Shown one piece after another: positions 1 through 8,407 of a DNA stretch of 53,029 nucleotides. The DNA is from Pseudomonadota bacterium (GTDB lineage Bacteria; Pseudomonadota; Gammaproteobacteria; Burkholderiales; Chitinibacteraceae). Numbering within the stretch: position 1 is the stretch's first letter; the number at the start of each line of letters is the position of its first letter. The stretch covers positions 1 to 53,029 of the forward strand of contig JAPLQI010000053.1 of assembly GCA_026399755.1 (NCBI GenBank). Reading direction: 5' to 3'. The translations under genes and the position numbers were made by a program. A model generated the notes under the pieces. That model was not told where the DNA came from, made no database searches, and was given only the letters and a program-made list of their open reading frames with translations.

Positions 1-339
1 AATATTTGAGGTATAGGACGAGGCAGCACCAGAGATATACGCACCAGAAAGTGCATATAAAAGCAGTAACAAGGAGGCGTTGAAAATCCACAAACCTTTA
101 TTGCCGAACAAACTTTGTGCCATTACATCAAAACCGCTACCTACTGGAAAAGCCAAGGAGACTTCCAGCAGCATCAGCGCGGTATAGGTCATCAACAGCC
201 AGATACAAACGAGCGTAAGGCTAGCGTAGGTGTAGCCCATTCCAGAGGAAACCAGAGGCAAAGCCAGCATTCCTGCTCCCAGCATGGTGCCGGAAATCAG
301 CAAAGTAGCGCCCACTGCTTTGTAGTTAATCGCAAACAT
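1..339 (-). CDS. Aromatic amino acid permease, N-terminal part (runs off the left edge)
   Basis: The minus strand reads open from an ATG at 339 to the window edge, giving 113 residues with no stop. The translation starts MFAINYKAVGATLLISGTML and has three clear hydrophobic segments. The glycine-rich GTMLGAGMLALP stretch in the first segment is typical of the hydroxy/aromatic amino acid permease family (TyrP, Mtr, TnaB), which imports tyrosine or tryptophan by proton symport across the inner membrane. The C-terminal part lies outside the window. It is the third gene in line after the antiporter and tyrosine decarboxylase on the same strand, which suggests tyrosine as the substrate. A terminator hairpin separates it from the decarboxylase, so it may have its own promoter or be expressed by read-through. 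The family assignment is firm; the substrate is inferred from context. Confidence 0.85.
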   Translation of the reverse strand, partial: MFAINYKAVGATLLISGTMLGAGMLALPLVSSGMGYTYASLTLVCIWLLMTYTALMLLEVSLAFPVGSGFDVMAQSLFGNKGLWIFNASLLLLLYALSGAYISGAASSYTSNI

Positions 340-421
340 AGCCCAACCTTTTAATCATCCCGCACAAACAGGCGGATTGATCGGATAATTACCTTGAATA
401 GAAACATTGATCTCTTCGATG

Positions 422-459
422 GCAAAGAAACCCACCTCGGCTGAGGCGGGTTTCTTTGC
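422..459 (-). terminator. Intrinsic terminator after the tyrosine decarboxylase gene
   Basis: A long, nearly perfect inverted repeat (GCAAAGAAACCCGCCTC pairing with GAGGTGGGTTTCTTTGC, one G-T wobble) begins directly after the decarboxylase stop codon. It has the AAAGAAACCCGCC/GGCGGGTTTCTTT form of strong intrinsic terminators. It stands between the decarboxylase and the permease gene on the minus strand. Confidence 0.8.
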
Positions 460-460
460 A

Positions 461-2374
461 TTAAGCAGCTTTTAATTGATTGGCTTCTTTGGCTTCCATA
501 TCGATGATATGGCCTAGTTTTTCTGCAAAAATGGCGCGCAGATTTGTCCAGTAGTCTTCAAAGCCTTGTGGATCACGCAAGAAGTGAGTCATCACAGCAG
601 CGCGCAAGATATAAACGCTTTTGGTTTTATCCCATTCTTTGCGGCTGAAACCACGGCTTTCAGCATAAATCCAAGGGGTATCACCGTATTCGTCAAAGGC
701 GAGCGAAGTGGATGAAGTAAGGAAATCATTGCTGTAGGTGCGGCCCGATGAGTAAGAGCACACTTCGTACATGCGTTGATTCAGACGGTTATGGTCTTCC
801 AAGCTTGGATTGCCGATTTCCTTAAAGGTGAAGTTCACCATATGGAAATCTGGGTGCATCAATGGGCGCAATTCAAAGCGACGATTCCCCACCACAATCG
901 GTTTTGCCATCGCTAGCTTTTGTGCAAACCAATCGGCAGTCACAATACCGCGACCAATTACCTTGCCGTAGCCTGAAATATTCAGTGGCACTAAGCGATG
1001 TGCTGCCCATACTGCCGCAGCGGTTGCACCGGCTTTAGAGCCTTCCATAATGGATGAGCCCAGCACCACATTTTGCTCTTCTCCCGCATCATCGGCTTCT
1101 TCAAATACATAGGCAGCGTGGTAGGAGATCAGATCAACAATGCGCTTGTCTTTCATACATACTGCACCGGCAGCGTATTGAATAAAGCCAGCTTTGTGCG
1201 GGTCCACCGTAATTGAATCGGCTTCAGACATGGCTTTAAAGCCTTCATACACCGCACGCTTAGGCCAAGTTACGCCTTCAGGGATAATATCTTCGGCGCG
1301 ATAACGAGCGACCAGTGCATCGTATTCCATGAATTTGCTGTTTTCATCAAGGAACATCGAACGTACATAACCACCGTAAGCCGCATCAACGTGTACATAG
1401 AAAGACACACCGTATTTTTCTTCGCATTCACGGCGCAGCTTGATCACTTCATCCACACGATCGATCGAGCCTTCTTCGGTTGTACCCACTACGGCCACCA
1501 TACCGAGGATAGGCGTACCTTCTTCGATCAATTTAAAGGTAATGGCACGCATGGTTTCAACGTCAGTGCGATAGTTTTCATCGACTGGCAGCGGAACAAT
1601 ATGCTCTTGACCAATACCCATCACATCCATGGCTTTCATCCATGAATAATGCTTAGACATTGGCACCAGGAATTTACCCAATTGGCCTTGTTTAACACCG
1701 ACACCACGTACAGTCAGCGCACGTACTTCTTCGAACAGACCACGTTTTTTCAGCTCGTCAGATAAATCCAGAATGGCTGTGGGTGACATATTCAGTAATT
1801 GCTTTTCGCTCATGCCAGCCACTAAGTCTTTGGCTTTTTCATGCTGAGCAATGGCTAAAGGCAAAGATTTCAGATTGCGGGCAACCCAAACGCCTTCGTA
1901 ATTAGCAACCGTACCGCCAGAAGTAATATGGCCCCATGATTTTTGTACGTCATAACCAAACATCGCACATAGATCTCGGCCCGCTTCTAATTCAAGCTCG
2001 GTGGTCGTAGGCGACGCTTCATGCGCACAATTGTTTGGGTTGTAAAGCATGGTCATTACATAAGCGATATTTGAAACCATCAAAGTATCGGCATTCATAT
2101 GGCCCAAATAACGTGGCGAGAACCAAGGCACTGAAGTGGTTTTTAGCTTGGAAGACAGCTGGCGCAAAATGCCTTCGGTGCGATAAAGCGTATTACGGAA
2201 ATCAGGCTGGTGCTGATCCATTGGAGTAAGCAAAGGAGTATCTTCTGGGTGAAAATCTGCACGCCAGTGAATATGCTCATCCACCGCGTAATCAACCATT
2301 TCTTTAAAGAATTCACGATTTTCTGATTTTGGGCCTAGAAACAGCGCATCAACATTCATTGTGGTTTTAAACAT
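461..2374 (-). CDS. tyrDC: Tyrosine decarboxylase (PLP-dependent, group II)
   Basis: This 637-residue protein resembles the enterococcal and lactobacillar tyrosine decarboxylases over its whole length, including the early MNVDALFLG block, SVPWFSPRYLGHMN near residue 81, and HVDAAYGG at 328-335. The PLP lysine is K394 in DPHKAGF; H243 (KHYSW) would stack on the cofactor and D330 would bind the pyridine nitrogen. The reaction is L-tyrosine to tyramine plus CO2, consuming a cytoplasmic proton. The start at 2374 is supported by GGAG six bases upstream. It lies 35 bp downstream of the antiporter gene on the same strand, the usual pairing of a decarboxylase with its substrate/product exchanger. Activity on DOPA or phenylalanine is common in this family. 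A glutamate decarboxylase is less likely because the sequence follows TyrDC rather than GadB. Confidence 0.9.
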   Translation of the reverse strand: MFKTTMNVDALFLGPKSENREFFKEMVDYAVDEHIHWRADFHPEDTPLLTPMDQHQPDFRNTLYRTEGILRQLSSKLKTTSVPWFSPRYLGHMNADTLMVSNIAYVMTMLYNPNNCAHEASPTTTELELEAGRDLCAMFGYDVQKSWGHITSGGTVANYEGVWVARNLKSLPLAIAQHEKAKDLVAGMSEKQLLNMSPTAILDLSDELKKRGLFEEVRALTVRGVGVKQGQLGKFLVPMSKHYSWMKAMDVMGIGQEHIVPLPVDENYRTDVETMRAITFKLIEEGTPILGMVAVVGTTEEGSIDRVDEVIKLRRECEEKYGVSFYVHVDAAYGGYVRSMFLDENSKFMEYDALVARYRAEDIIPEGVTWPKRAVYEGFKAMSEADSITVDPHKAGFIQYAAGAVCMKDKRIVDLISYHAAYVFEEADDAGEEQNVVLGSSIMEGSKAGATAAAVWAAHRLVPLNISGYGKVIGRGIVTADWFAQKLAMAKPIVVGNRRFELRPLMHPDFHMVNFTFKEIGNPSLEDHNRLNQRMYEVCSYSSGRTYSNDFLTSSTSLAFDEYGDTPWIYAESRGFSRKEWDKTKSVYILRAAVMTHFLRDPQGFEDYWTNLRAIFAEKLGHIIDMEAKEANQLKAA

Positions 2375-2409
2375 TTTGAACTCCTGATTAATTAATTTTG
2401 AGCCGGCGC

Positions 2410-3891
2410 TTAATGCGCAGCAGCGTGTTGCTCGTCAAGGGTGGCTTGCTTAGTGGCCTTACTTGCGGCCGCAACTTGCAGTTTTTTCGCTTGACGTAAT
2501 TTGTCTTTTTGCCCGTAGGCATAGACAAGGAAGGGAATTACAAGCATCACGATCAGACCGATCAGCTGGAACATGAAGTAACCCGATGAGGAGCCTTTAA
2601 AGCTACCAGGTGGAATAAACGCAAGGTAAGCAGCGAGCAGCGACATCACAAAACCCATGCCAGAAACGATCCACATCCCTAAATTGCCACCGGGTACTTT
2701 GAAGCTGCGTTCAATATCTGGGCGTTTGTAACGAAGCCAGATGGCTGCGGCAAACATGAACAGATAGGCCACGAGGTAAACCAGACCAGTAAGCCCCATC
2801 AACATAAAGTAGAAGTTGTCTACGTCAGGGATCACTGTGATCAATACACCTACCAAGCTAATGGCAAGCGCTTGGATAATGACCAAGGTAACGGGCACGC
2901 CGTGCTTGTTCGATTTTTGCAAGAAGGCAGGCAATGCACCTGAATTAGCCGTCGCTTGCAAGCCACGTACAGGGCCAAGCACCCAAGAATTAACCTGACC
3001 AATCAAACCGAGTGCAATAGATAAGCCCATCACCGGAGCAAGCCAAGGCATACCCCATTTAGTGAAGTAGAGCTCAAACGCCTGCATCAAACCGGCAGTC
3101 ATTGAGATCTCTTCTTTAGGAATGGCCACGAAGATGGCGGCAGAGCCAACAACCGAGAGGAAAACCATGATGATCGACACCAGAATGATGGCAATCGGAT
3201 AATTACGTTTCGCGTCTTTAATTGAAGACACATTCGAGGCAGAAACTTCCATCCCCATTACAACGAAGATAAAGCCGATGAACAGACCTAAAGTACCGGC
3301 ATCGCTAAAATGCGGAATCATATTCGACATGCTAAAAGACACATCGGTCATGATGGGATTACCGCCAGCCACATAAGCAATACCGGCCACAATCAGCACA
3401 ATACCCGGCAAGAACACACCCAAGCTCACACAAATGGTGGAAACCCAGCCTAGGGTTTTAACCCCTTGCAGATTCACCAGCGTGCAACCCCACCACACCG
3501 CCAGAATCATTCCCAACATAAAGAACTTATTGGTCGCCAGCGCCGGATCAACCACATAGGCAATCGTTGCGGCGATGATCATGATGATGGATGTCATCCC
3601 GAATACCATTTGAATCCATTGCATCCAAACGGCGACAAAACCTAAACGCTCACCAAATGCCTCACGCACCCAGATGAAAATACCGCCATCTTGTGGCCAC
3701 GCTGTTGCCAGCTCTGCGGCAACTAATGCAGTAGGAACCAAGAACAACAAGGCCGCAGCCAGTGTTAAGAAAATTGTCATCATCCCTGGCTGCGCAGTCA
3801 TAGGCAGCGTACGAACGCTTACTACAACGGCAGCGGTGATCATGACAAAGGTTGACACCCCAATTTTGGGGCTAGCTTCAGTACTAGACAT
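2410..3891 (-). CDS. APC-family amino acid antiporter (probable tyrosine/tyramine exchanger)
   Basis: A 493-residue inner membrane protein with about twelve hydrophobic segments, of the glutamate:GABA antiporter branch of the APC superfamily (GadC-like, also containing the tyrosine/tyramine antiporter TyrP of enterococci). The first segment and the following LVAAELATAWPQDGGIFIWV block are family hallmarks. I place the start at the ATG at 3891 (MSSTEASPKIG), preceded by AAAGAGG. The same frame stays open to 4038, but that extension lacks membrane character and would run through an inverted repeat. Located immediately upstream of the tyrosine decarboxylase on the same strand, it most likely exchanges external tyrosine for internal tyramine, which would generate proton motive force. 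That substrate is inferred from the neighbour, not from residues. Confidence 0.85.
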   Translation of the reverse strand: MSSTEASPKIGVSTFVMITAAVVVSVRTLPMTAQPGMMTIFLTLAAALLFLVPTALVAAELATAWPQDGGIFIWVREAFGERLGFVAVWMQWIQMVFGMTSIIMIIAATIAYVVDPALATNKFFMLGMILAVWWGCTLVNLQGVKTLGWVSTICVSLGVFLPGIVLIVAGIAYVAGGNPIMTDVSFSMSNMIPHFSDAGTLGLFIGFIFVVMGMEVSASNVSSIKDAKRNYPIAIILVSIIMVFLSVVGSAAIFVAIPKEEISMTAGLMQAFELYFTKWGMPWLAPVMGLSIALGLIGQVNSWVLGPVRGLQATANSGALPAFLQKSNKHGVPVTLVIIQALAISLVGVLITVIPDVDNFYFMLMGLTGLVYLVAYLFMFAAAIWLRYKRPDIERSFKVPGGNLGMWIVSGMGFVMSLLAAYLAFIPPGSFKGSSSGYFMFQLIGLIVMLVIPFLVYAYGQKDKLRQAKKLQVAAASKATKQATLDEQHAAAH

Positions 3892-3908
3892 GCTCGGCCT
3901 CTTTGTCG

Positions 3909-3933
3909 AATATTTCAGTAATTTCGAAATATT
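3909..3933. promoter_or_regulatory. Inverted repeat 18 bp upstream of the antiporter start, possible operator
   Basis: The arms AATATTTC (3909-3916) and GAAATATT (3926-3933) are a perfect 8-bp inverted repeat with a 9-bp spacer. An ATTTCGAAAT palindrome overlaps the right arm. It lies just upstream of the ribosome binding site of the antiporter-decarboxylase operon. A transcriptional regulator site is plausible; no regulator gene is visible nearby. Confidence 0.35.
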
Positions 3934-4185
3934 GTATATTTTCGAGGATGTTCTGACTTGATACAAATCAACAAGATGTAAGCAACTAATGCATTGCTGA
4001 GCTAATTTAATCGGCGTATCGGGCGCGCGATGGCTCACCCATCCTCCAGAAAAATAAAAAATATATTTAAATACAATTAGTTAATGAAAACTCAGACAGA
4101 ACAAACCAAGACATCCACACGCTCAACTTGTAAGACTTCCGCCAAAAAATGCGGCGAGCTACCGACATCCTCCAAGCTAAGGGCG

Positions 4186-4215
4186 TAAAAAAACCCTCCG
4201 CAAGCGTGAGGGTTA
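4186..4215 (-). terminator. Orphan intrinsic terminator on the minus strand upstream of the antiporter operon
   Basis: On the minus strand the arms AACCCTC and GAGGGTT (4192-4198 with 4208-4214) are followed by a run of seven T, a textbook rho-independent terminator. No minus-strand gene lies directly upstream of it: the next one ends at 5953, and rlmG lies on the plus strand between. It is therefore either a leader attenuator for the antiporter operon, the end of a short untranslated RNA, or a block against antisense transcription. The rest of the gap 3892-4300 shows no gene. Confidence 0.65.
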
Positions 4216-4300
4216 TGATCGTTTGATCTGTCTACAGACAAGTAGGCAAGGTAGAATCGCCCCCTTAGCCAAAGCTTTGGCCTTATTAAATAAAGAATAT

Positions 4301-5380
4301 ATGTCTGCAAGCCCAATAGATTTGATTGATTTTGCTGCGCTCAACTTGCTGCGCTACCCGGCAAAGCACGCTAAAGATTTACGTGCATGGGATGCGAGTG
4401 ATGAATACCTTGCAGAATTTATCCGTGCAGATGCACCAGCGCTGTTAATCAACGATGCTTTTGGTGCGCTACATTGTGCCGTGGGCGTAAACGCGTTTCA
4501 TATCAATGATTCCTGGTGCTCGCGCCACGCCATTGAAATCAATAGCCAGCAAAGCTTTACGCCCTACTCCGGCCAAGCGCTGGCCTATGGCCTTGTTAAG
4601 CTGCCCAAGTCTTTATCTTTATTTGAAGCTCAGCTACAAGAGGTGGCGAGACATTTAAGCGAGCCACTAAGCTTATATTTCTCAGGCATGCAAAAGCATG
4701 TCAGCAGCGGGCATTTGGACATGATTAAATCTTGCTGCGATGAGGTTGAATACCTGCCCACGCAGCGAAAGGCGCGCATGTACACCGCCCGCCTGCGGCC
4801 AAGCCACAAGATCGCCACGCCCTATCAGCAAGCTATACCCGAGCTGGCGCTCACGCTTCACAATGCACCAGGTGTTTTTGCCGAGCAAAAAATAGATATA
4901 GGCTCGCGCTTTTTTATCGAGCATTTTGATCGCTTGCCCAGCGCAGAGACCGTTGCCGACGTGGGCTGCGGCAATGGCTTATTGTCCCTTGCCTACCACC
5001 GCCTGCACCCCAAGGCCGAGTTATATTTATTTGACGAGTCTTTAGCAGCGGTAGAATCCGCCCAACTCAGCTTTGCAGCCAACTTCCCGAATGCTAGCCA
5101 CCAAATTCAGCACAGCGATGGCCTCTCTAGCGCCGTGGCAGATGGACAAACTTTTGACCTAATCCTCATCAACCCGCCATTTCATCAGCAAAACACCGTC
5201 ACCACCGATATTGCACTCAGCATGTTTGCCCAAGCCAAACAATGCATGACGGCCAACAGCGAATTATGGATAGTGGCTAACCGGCACTTAAACTACCAAG
5301 CCGCGCTAAAGAAAAACTTCAGACAGATCGAGCTAATCGCCCAGAACGCCAAATTTGTGATTATCAAAGCGAAGCGGTAA
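4301..5380 (+). CDS. rlmG: 23S rRNA (guanine-N2)-methyltransferase RlmG
   Basis: A 359-residue protein alignable with E. coli RlmG (YgjO, 378 aa), which methylates G1835 of 23S rRNA using S-adenosylmethionine. The N-terminal half carries LINDAFGAL and the degenerate methyltransferase-like fold of this family. The C-terminal half has the SAM-binding VADVGCGNGLLSL motif and the catalytic NPPFHQQ motif of N2-guanine methyltransferases, followed by LWIVANRHL. The ATG at 4301 is chosen because the homology starts there; the frame is open back to a TTG at 4223 without family similarity, and no good Shine-Dalgarno precedes either. The related RsmC is the only serious alternative, but the N-terminal half follows RlmG. 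Confidence 0.9.
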   Translation: MSASPIDLIDFAALNLLRYPAKHAKDLRAWDASDEYLAEFIRADAPALLINDAFGALHCAVGVNAFHINDSWCSRHAIEINSQQSFTPYSGQALAYGLVKLPKSLSLFEAQLQEVARHLSEPLSLYFSGMQKHVSSGHLDMIKSCCDEVEYLPTQRKARMYTARLRPSHKIATPYQQAIPELALTLHNAPGVFAEQKIDIGSRFFIEHFDRLPSAETVADVGCGNGLLSLAYHRLHPKAELYLFDESLAAVESAQLSFAANFPNASHQIQHSDGLSSAVADGQTFDLILINPPFHQQNTVTTDIALSMFAQAKQCMTANSELWIVANRHLNYQAALKKNFRQIELIAQNAKFVIIKAKR

Positions 5381-5390
5381 AAGGAAGGCA

Positions 5391-5432
5391 AACCTAAGAT
5401 CTGTAGACACAGAAAACACGGAGAAAACCTTA
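5391..5432. repeat. Dispersed intergenic repeat, family 2 (ATCTGTAGACACAGA type), copy 1
   Basis: The string ATCTGTAGACACAGA followed by AACACGGAG and AAAACCT recurs, with drift, at 23301-23340. Its CACGGAG core recurs at 14600-14640 and, in reverse orientation, at 9051-9113. All four copies are intergenic and just downstream of a gene end or near a copy of the larger family 1 repeat. No coding potential is seen. Confidence 0.6.
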
Positions 5433-5556
5433 AAGGCGAGTAAAACCTAAGGCATTTAATGTGGGCTAGAGATGTTGTAGTACGGGGAAAATCTCTTACA
5501 CGCTAAGCAATTTGATTTTTAGTAGCAAACAAAAAAAGCGTAATCACCACGCTCTC

Positions 5557-5823
5557 GGCATGGGGCTTTTCAAATCCCCCTTGAAGCACGCCGAAGCGAG
5601 GAATAAGCGGCTAGGGGTTTCGGAAAAGGGGTAGCGAGGCAGCGAGCGAGCAGCCTTTTTCGCCGAGCCGATTATCCGCAGTGAGGGGCTTTCGTGCTGG
5701 TCGGGGCGGCCTTCTTTGCTTACTTTCTTGGCCGTTCAAGAAAGTGAGTCCCCCGCGGGGGATTCCCGCACCAAAATCAACGTGCCGAAGGCACTAAAAA
5801 AATCTTTTTAACTTTGCTTAGCG
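5557..5823 (+). repeat. Structured dispersed element, family 1, copy A
   Basis: About 265 bp, running from GGCATGGGGCTTTT to CTTTGCTTAGCGCC. The same layout recurs at 14718-14975 and, inverted, at 23458-23718. Conserved parts in order are CCCCTTGAAGCACGCCGAAG; a variable middle; TTTCGTGCTGGTCGGGGCGG; a 12-bp hairpin (5719-5730 with 5737-5748, loop GCCGTT); the palindrome CCCCCGCGGGGG; and a GTGCC/GGCAC hairpin followed by an A-rich and a T-rich run. It has no open reading frame conserved across copies. The remaining part of the gap 5381-5952 holds only a family 2 repeat and a short palindrome. Confidence 0.85.
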
Positions 5824-5871
5824 CCTATAGGAAGAAACCCGTCGGCCTTTAGCATGACGAGCTAGGAAATC

Positions 5872-5888
5872 GGCGGGTTTCACCCGCC
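5872..5888. repeat. 17-bp palindrome GGCGGGT-TTC-ACCCGCC
   Basis: A perfect 7-bp inverted repeat with a 3-base loop, about 65 bp before the 3' end of the Hsp70-like gene. A related GGGTTTCACCCGCC fragment lies at 23784-23798 beside copy C of the large repeat, so it may belong to a further dispersed family. Confidence 0.5.
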
Positions 5889-5952
5889 ATACGAATAACA
5901 CCACACCCGCAAACGTGAGCACGATCAAGCTGTGCCCACCCCACAAAGGCTC

Positions 5953-7218
5953 TCAGCCAAACCGTCTTGCCGCTTCCACCGCCAAACCTGTCCCGATACT
6001 GCCGAATAAATCGCCTTCTACATGGCGGGCATTGGGCAGTAAGGCGCCGACTTGGGCACGTAGTAGCGGTACGCCGCTGGAGCCGCCGGTAAAGAAGACG
6101 GTGTCGACTTGCCCAACGGTGATGCCTGCGGTGTTTAATAGCTCGGTGACTGTTTTTTCTACCGTATCGACCAAGCGGGCGATTGAGGTGTCAAAATCGG
6201 CGCGGCTTAGTTCGTGAGTGAGGTCTTCTTCTAGCCGATCCAGCGAGATGATGGTTTTATCGCTGCCGGAGAGGGCAATTTTGGCGTCTTCGACTTGCAA
6301 GGCCAGCCAGTGTCCGGCGCGTTGCTCGATCAGGCTCATCAAGCGATCCAGCTTATCGCGCTCCATGGCATCGCGGTAAACATCGGCCAGATCGCTCCAA
6401 GAGCGGCGGGTATAGGCAAAGTTAATCGTGTGCCAAGTGGCCAGATTAAAGAAGGTGCCCGAAGGAACTTCCGAGTTATTTTTCAGCCGCGTTTTATAAC
6501 CTAATAAGGGCATCACGCCAGCAAGGCTCAGCGCTTTATCAAAGTCCGTTCCGCCAATATGCACACCGGCACTGGCTAATAAATCATCGCGGCGATCTAA
6601 AACCTGCGCGCGCTCTGGTGATAAACGCACCAGTGAAAAATCTGAAGTACCGCCGCCAATATCCACAATCAGCACCAGCTCTTCTTTTTGAATGCTGCAC
6701 TCATAATGAAAAGCGGCCGCAATCGGCTCGAACTGAAAGCTAATTTCCTTAAAGCCAACTTGATAGGCAATCTCGGCCAGCGTTTTTTCGGCTTGCACAT
6801 CGGCGGCCGCATCGTCGTCGACAAAATGCACGGGCCGGCCAAATACTGCCTGCTCGAAAGGCCGACCCGCCGTGACTTCAGCGCGGTGTTTTAGCTCGCC
6901 AATATATTTAGCTAATAAGCCACGCAGCGGTATAGCACGACCATTTACTTCGGTTTGCGCGTCGATCAGGCTGCTGCCCAAAAGGCTTTTGAGTGAGCGC
7001 ATCAGGCGGCCTTCATAGCCTTCTAGATATTCGCCCATGGCAGCGCGACCAAAGCAAACCGAATCTTCTTCGGCATTAAAAAACACCATCGAAGGCAGAG
7101 TGGCCTTACCATCTTCCAAAGAAATCAGCGTGTTGTGGCCGGAGCGAACCCAGCCCACCGTAGAATTAGAGGTACCAAAATCGATGCCGCAGGCACGAGC
7201 AAAAGTTGGAGTAGTCAC
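5953..7218 (-). CDS. yegD: Hsp70-family chaperone-like protein, YegD type
   Basis: An actin-like ATPase of about 421 residues lacking the C-terminal peptide-binding domain of DnaK, as in E. coli YegD (450 aa). The phosphate 1 motif is GIDFGTSNSTV near the N-terminus, the phosphate 2 motif is VLIVDIGGGTSDFSL in the middle, and the adenosine motif is VFFTGGSSGVPLLR near the C-terminus. FEPIAAAFHYE matches the connecting segment of the family. The start is uncertain: I use the GTG at 7218 (VTTPTFARACGIDFG), with GGAACAGG upstream; the open frame extends to 7278. The gene stands alone between rlmG and the divergent flavin reductase gene. Its client and cellular role are unknown. Confidence 0.82.
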   Translation of the reverse strand: MTTPTFARACGIDFGTSNSTVGWVRSGHNTLISLEDGKATLPSMVFFNAEEDSVCFGRAAMGEYLEGYEGRLMRSLKSLLGSSLIDAQTEVNGRAIPLRGLLAKYIGELKHRAEVTAGRPFEQAVFGRPVHFVDDDAAADVQAEKTLAEIAYQVGFKEISFQFEPIAAAFHYECSIQKEELVLIVDIGGGTSDFSLVRLSPERAQVLDRRDDLLASAGVHIGGTDFDKALSLAGVMPLLGYKTRLKNNSEVPSGTFFNLATWHTINFAYTRRSWSDLADVYRDAMERDKLDRLMSLIEQRAGHWLALQVEDAKIALSGSDKTIISLDRLEEDLTHELSRADFDTSIARLVDTVEKTVTELLNTAGITVGQVDTVFFTGGSSGVPLLRAQVGALLPNARHVEGDLFGSIGTGLAVEAARRFG

Positions 7219-7374
7219 AGGCCTGTTCCGGACGGCAAAAAGGGGCGTAATTCTACCCGCCCAAAGCAGGAAAAACAATTTTGAATCATTATCTTATCTT
7301 TTAAGGTTTGTATTGAGTTAAGCAGTTTTGCCCCCATTTACGCTTAATACTTAAGTTAAATGGGCAGCACAAGC

Positions 7375-7980
7375 ATGGAACTAACCATTTCGGCACTTTC
7401 GCCCGATGAAAAATACGCACTCATCAGCGATTGTGTTGTACCTCGCCCTATTGCATGGATTAATACCCAAAGCGTCAATGGCATCGTTAATGTAGCGCCT
7501 TTTTCTTACTTTAATATTGTGTCTAATGAACCCATGATTGTGTCGGTGAGTATTAATCGCCGCCACGATAATGCCCTGCTTAAAGATACTGCGCGCAATA
7601 TTTTGCAAACCGGTGAATGCGTAATTCACCTGCCTTCGCGCGGACATGCGCCACAAGTCAATGCCAGCGCGGCTGCTTTTGCCCCAAATGAAAGCGAAGC
7701 CACCGCCCTTGGGCTGGCACTTACGCCATCCACCGCCGTAAAACCACCGCGCCTTGCCGATTGCGGTATTGCGTTGGAGTGCCGTCTGCATATGCATGTG
7801 GAAGTAGGCGATCCTGTCGTGGCTGATTTAATGTTGCTAGAAGTGATTCACCTTGGTGTGGCGGACGATTTACTCAGAGACGGGCGCATCCACCCCGAGC
7901 CACTCGACCCGCTCTCCCGCCTTGGCGGCCCAGATTACGCTGTGATTGGTGAGCGCTTTATTATTCAGAGGCCTAAATAA
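7375..7980 (+). CDS. Flavin reductase-like FMN-binding domain protein
   Basis: A protein of 201 residues with the split-barrel fold of the flavin reductase/DIM6-NTAB family. The hallmark segments are VVPRPIAWI near residue 20, NVAPFSYFNIVSNEP near 40, and HLGVADDLLRDGRIHPEPLDPLSRLGG near the C-terminus. Members bind FMN; many are reductase components or oxidoreductases of unknown substrate. I chose ATG 7375 (MELTISAL) because family members start there; ATG 7360 would add five residues, and neither has a clear Shine-Dalgarno. The stop codon abuts the start of the RidA gene, so the two are surely cotranscribed. Confidence 0.8.
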   Translation: MELTISALSPDEKYALISDCVVPRPIAWINTQSVNGIVNVAPFSYFNIVSNEPMIVSVSINRRHDNALLKDTARNILQTGECVIHLPSRGHAPQVNASAAAFAPNESEATALGLALTPSTAVKPPRLADCGIALECRLHMHVEVGDPVVADLMLLEVIHLGVADDLLRDGRIHPEPLDPLSRLGGPDYAVIGERFIIQRPK

Positions 7981-8379
7981 ATGAACGAATCCAATATAAA
8001 CAAAGCCATTATCCATAGCGATAACGCGCCCAAAGCCGTCGGCACCTATTCGCAAGCCGTCAAAATCGGCAATACCGTGTATTTATCCGGCCAGATCGGC
8101 CTAGACCCTGCCAGCGGTATTCTGGCGGAAGGCTTTAATGCCCAAGCGCATCAAGTCTTTCAAAACCTGCGTGCGGTATGTCAGGCAGCAGGTGGCGACT
8201 TGGAAAATATAGCTAAGCTAGGTGTATTTGTTACCGACCTAAGCAACTTTGCCGCCCTAAACGACATCATGGGACAATATTTTACCGAGCCCTACCCCGC
8301 CCGAGCCGCCATTCAAGCCGCAGCCCTCCCTAAGGGCGCACTGGTTGAGGCCGATGGGGTGATGGTTTTAGATTTGTAA
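7981..8379 (+). CDS. ridA: RidA family enamine/imine deaminase
   Basis: A protein of 132 residues matching the YjgF/YER057c/UK114 family. These trimeric cytoplasmic enzymes hydrolyse reactive 2-aminoacrylate and other imines released by PLP enzymes, protecting the cell. The active-site arginine is R108 (YPARAAIQ) and the conserved glutamate is E123 (LPKGALVEAD). VYLSGQIGLDP near residue 34 is the usual N-terminal signature. The ATG follows directly on the stop of the flavin reductase-like gene, with AGAGG nine bases upstream. Confidence 0.93.
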   Translation: MNESNINKAIIHSDNAPKAVGTYSQAVKIGNTVYLSGQIGLDPASGILAEGFNAQAHQVFQNLRAVCQAAGGDLENIAKLGVFVTDLSNFAALNDIMGQYFTEPYPARAAIQAAALPKGALVEADGVMVLDL

Positions 8380-8407
8380 TCGCCCAAGATTCATTCTGGA
8401 GCTTCTG

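Noticed and set aside
115-354. Plus-strand open frame of 79 codons near the left edge
   Set aside because: It is antisense to the truncated aromatic permease, which has clear membrane segments and family motifs.
4081-4260. T-box or tRNA-like structure in the antiporter leader
   Set aside because: I could not find a T-box sequence or a cloverleaf; only the terminator hairpin is supported.
4092-4316. Minus-strand open frame of 74 codons upstream of the antiporter
   Set aside because: It runs through a strong terminator hairpin and the rlmG start region and has no family features.
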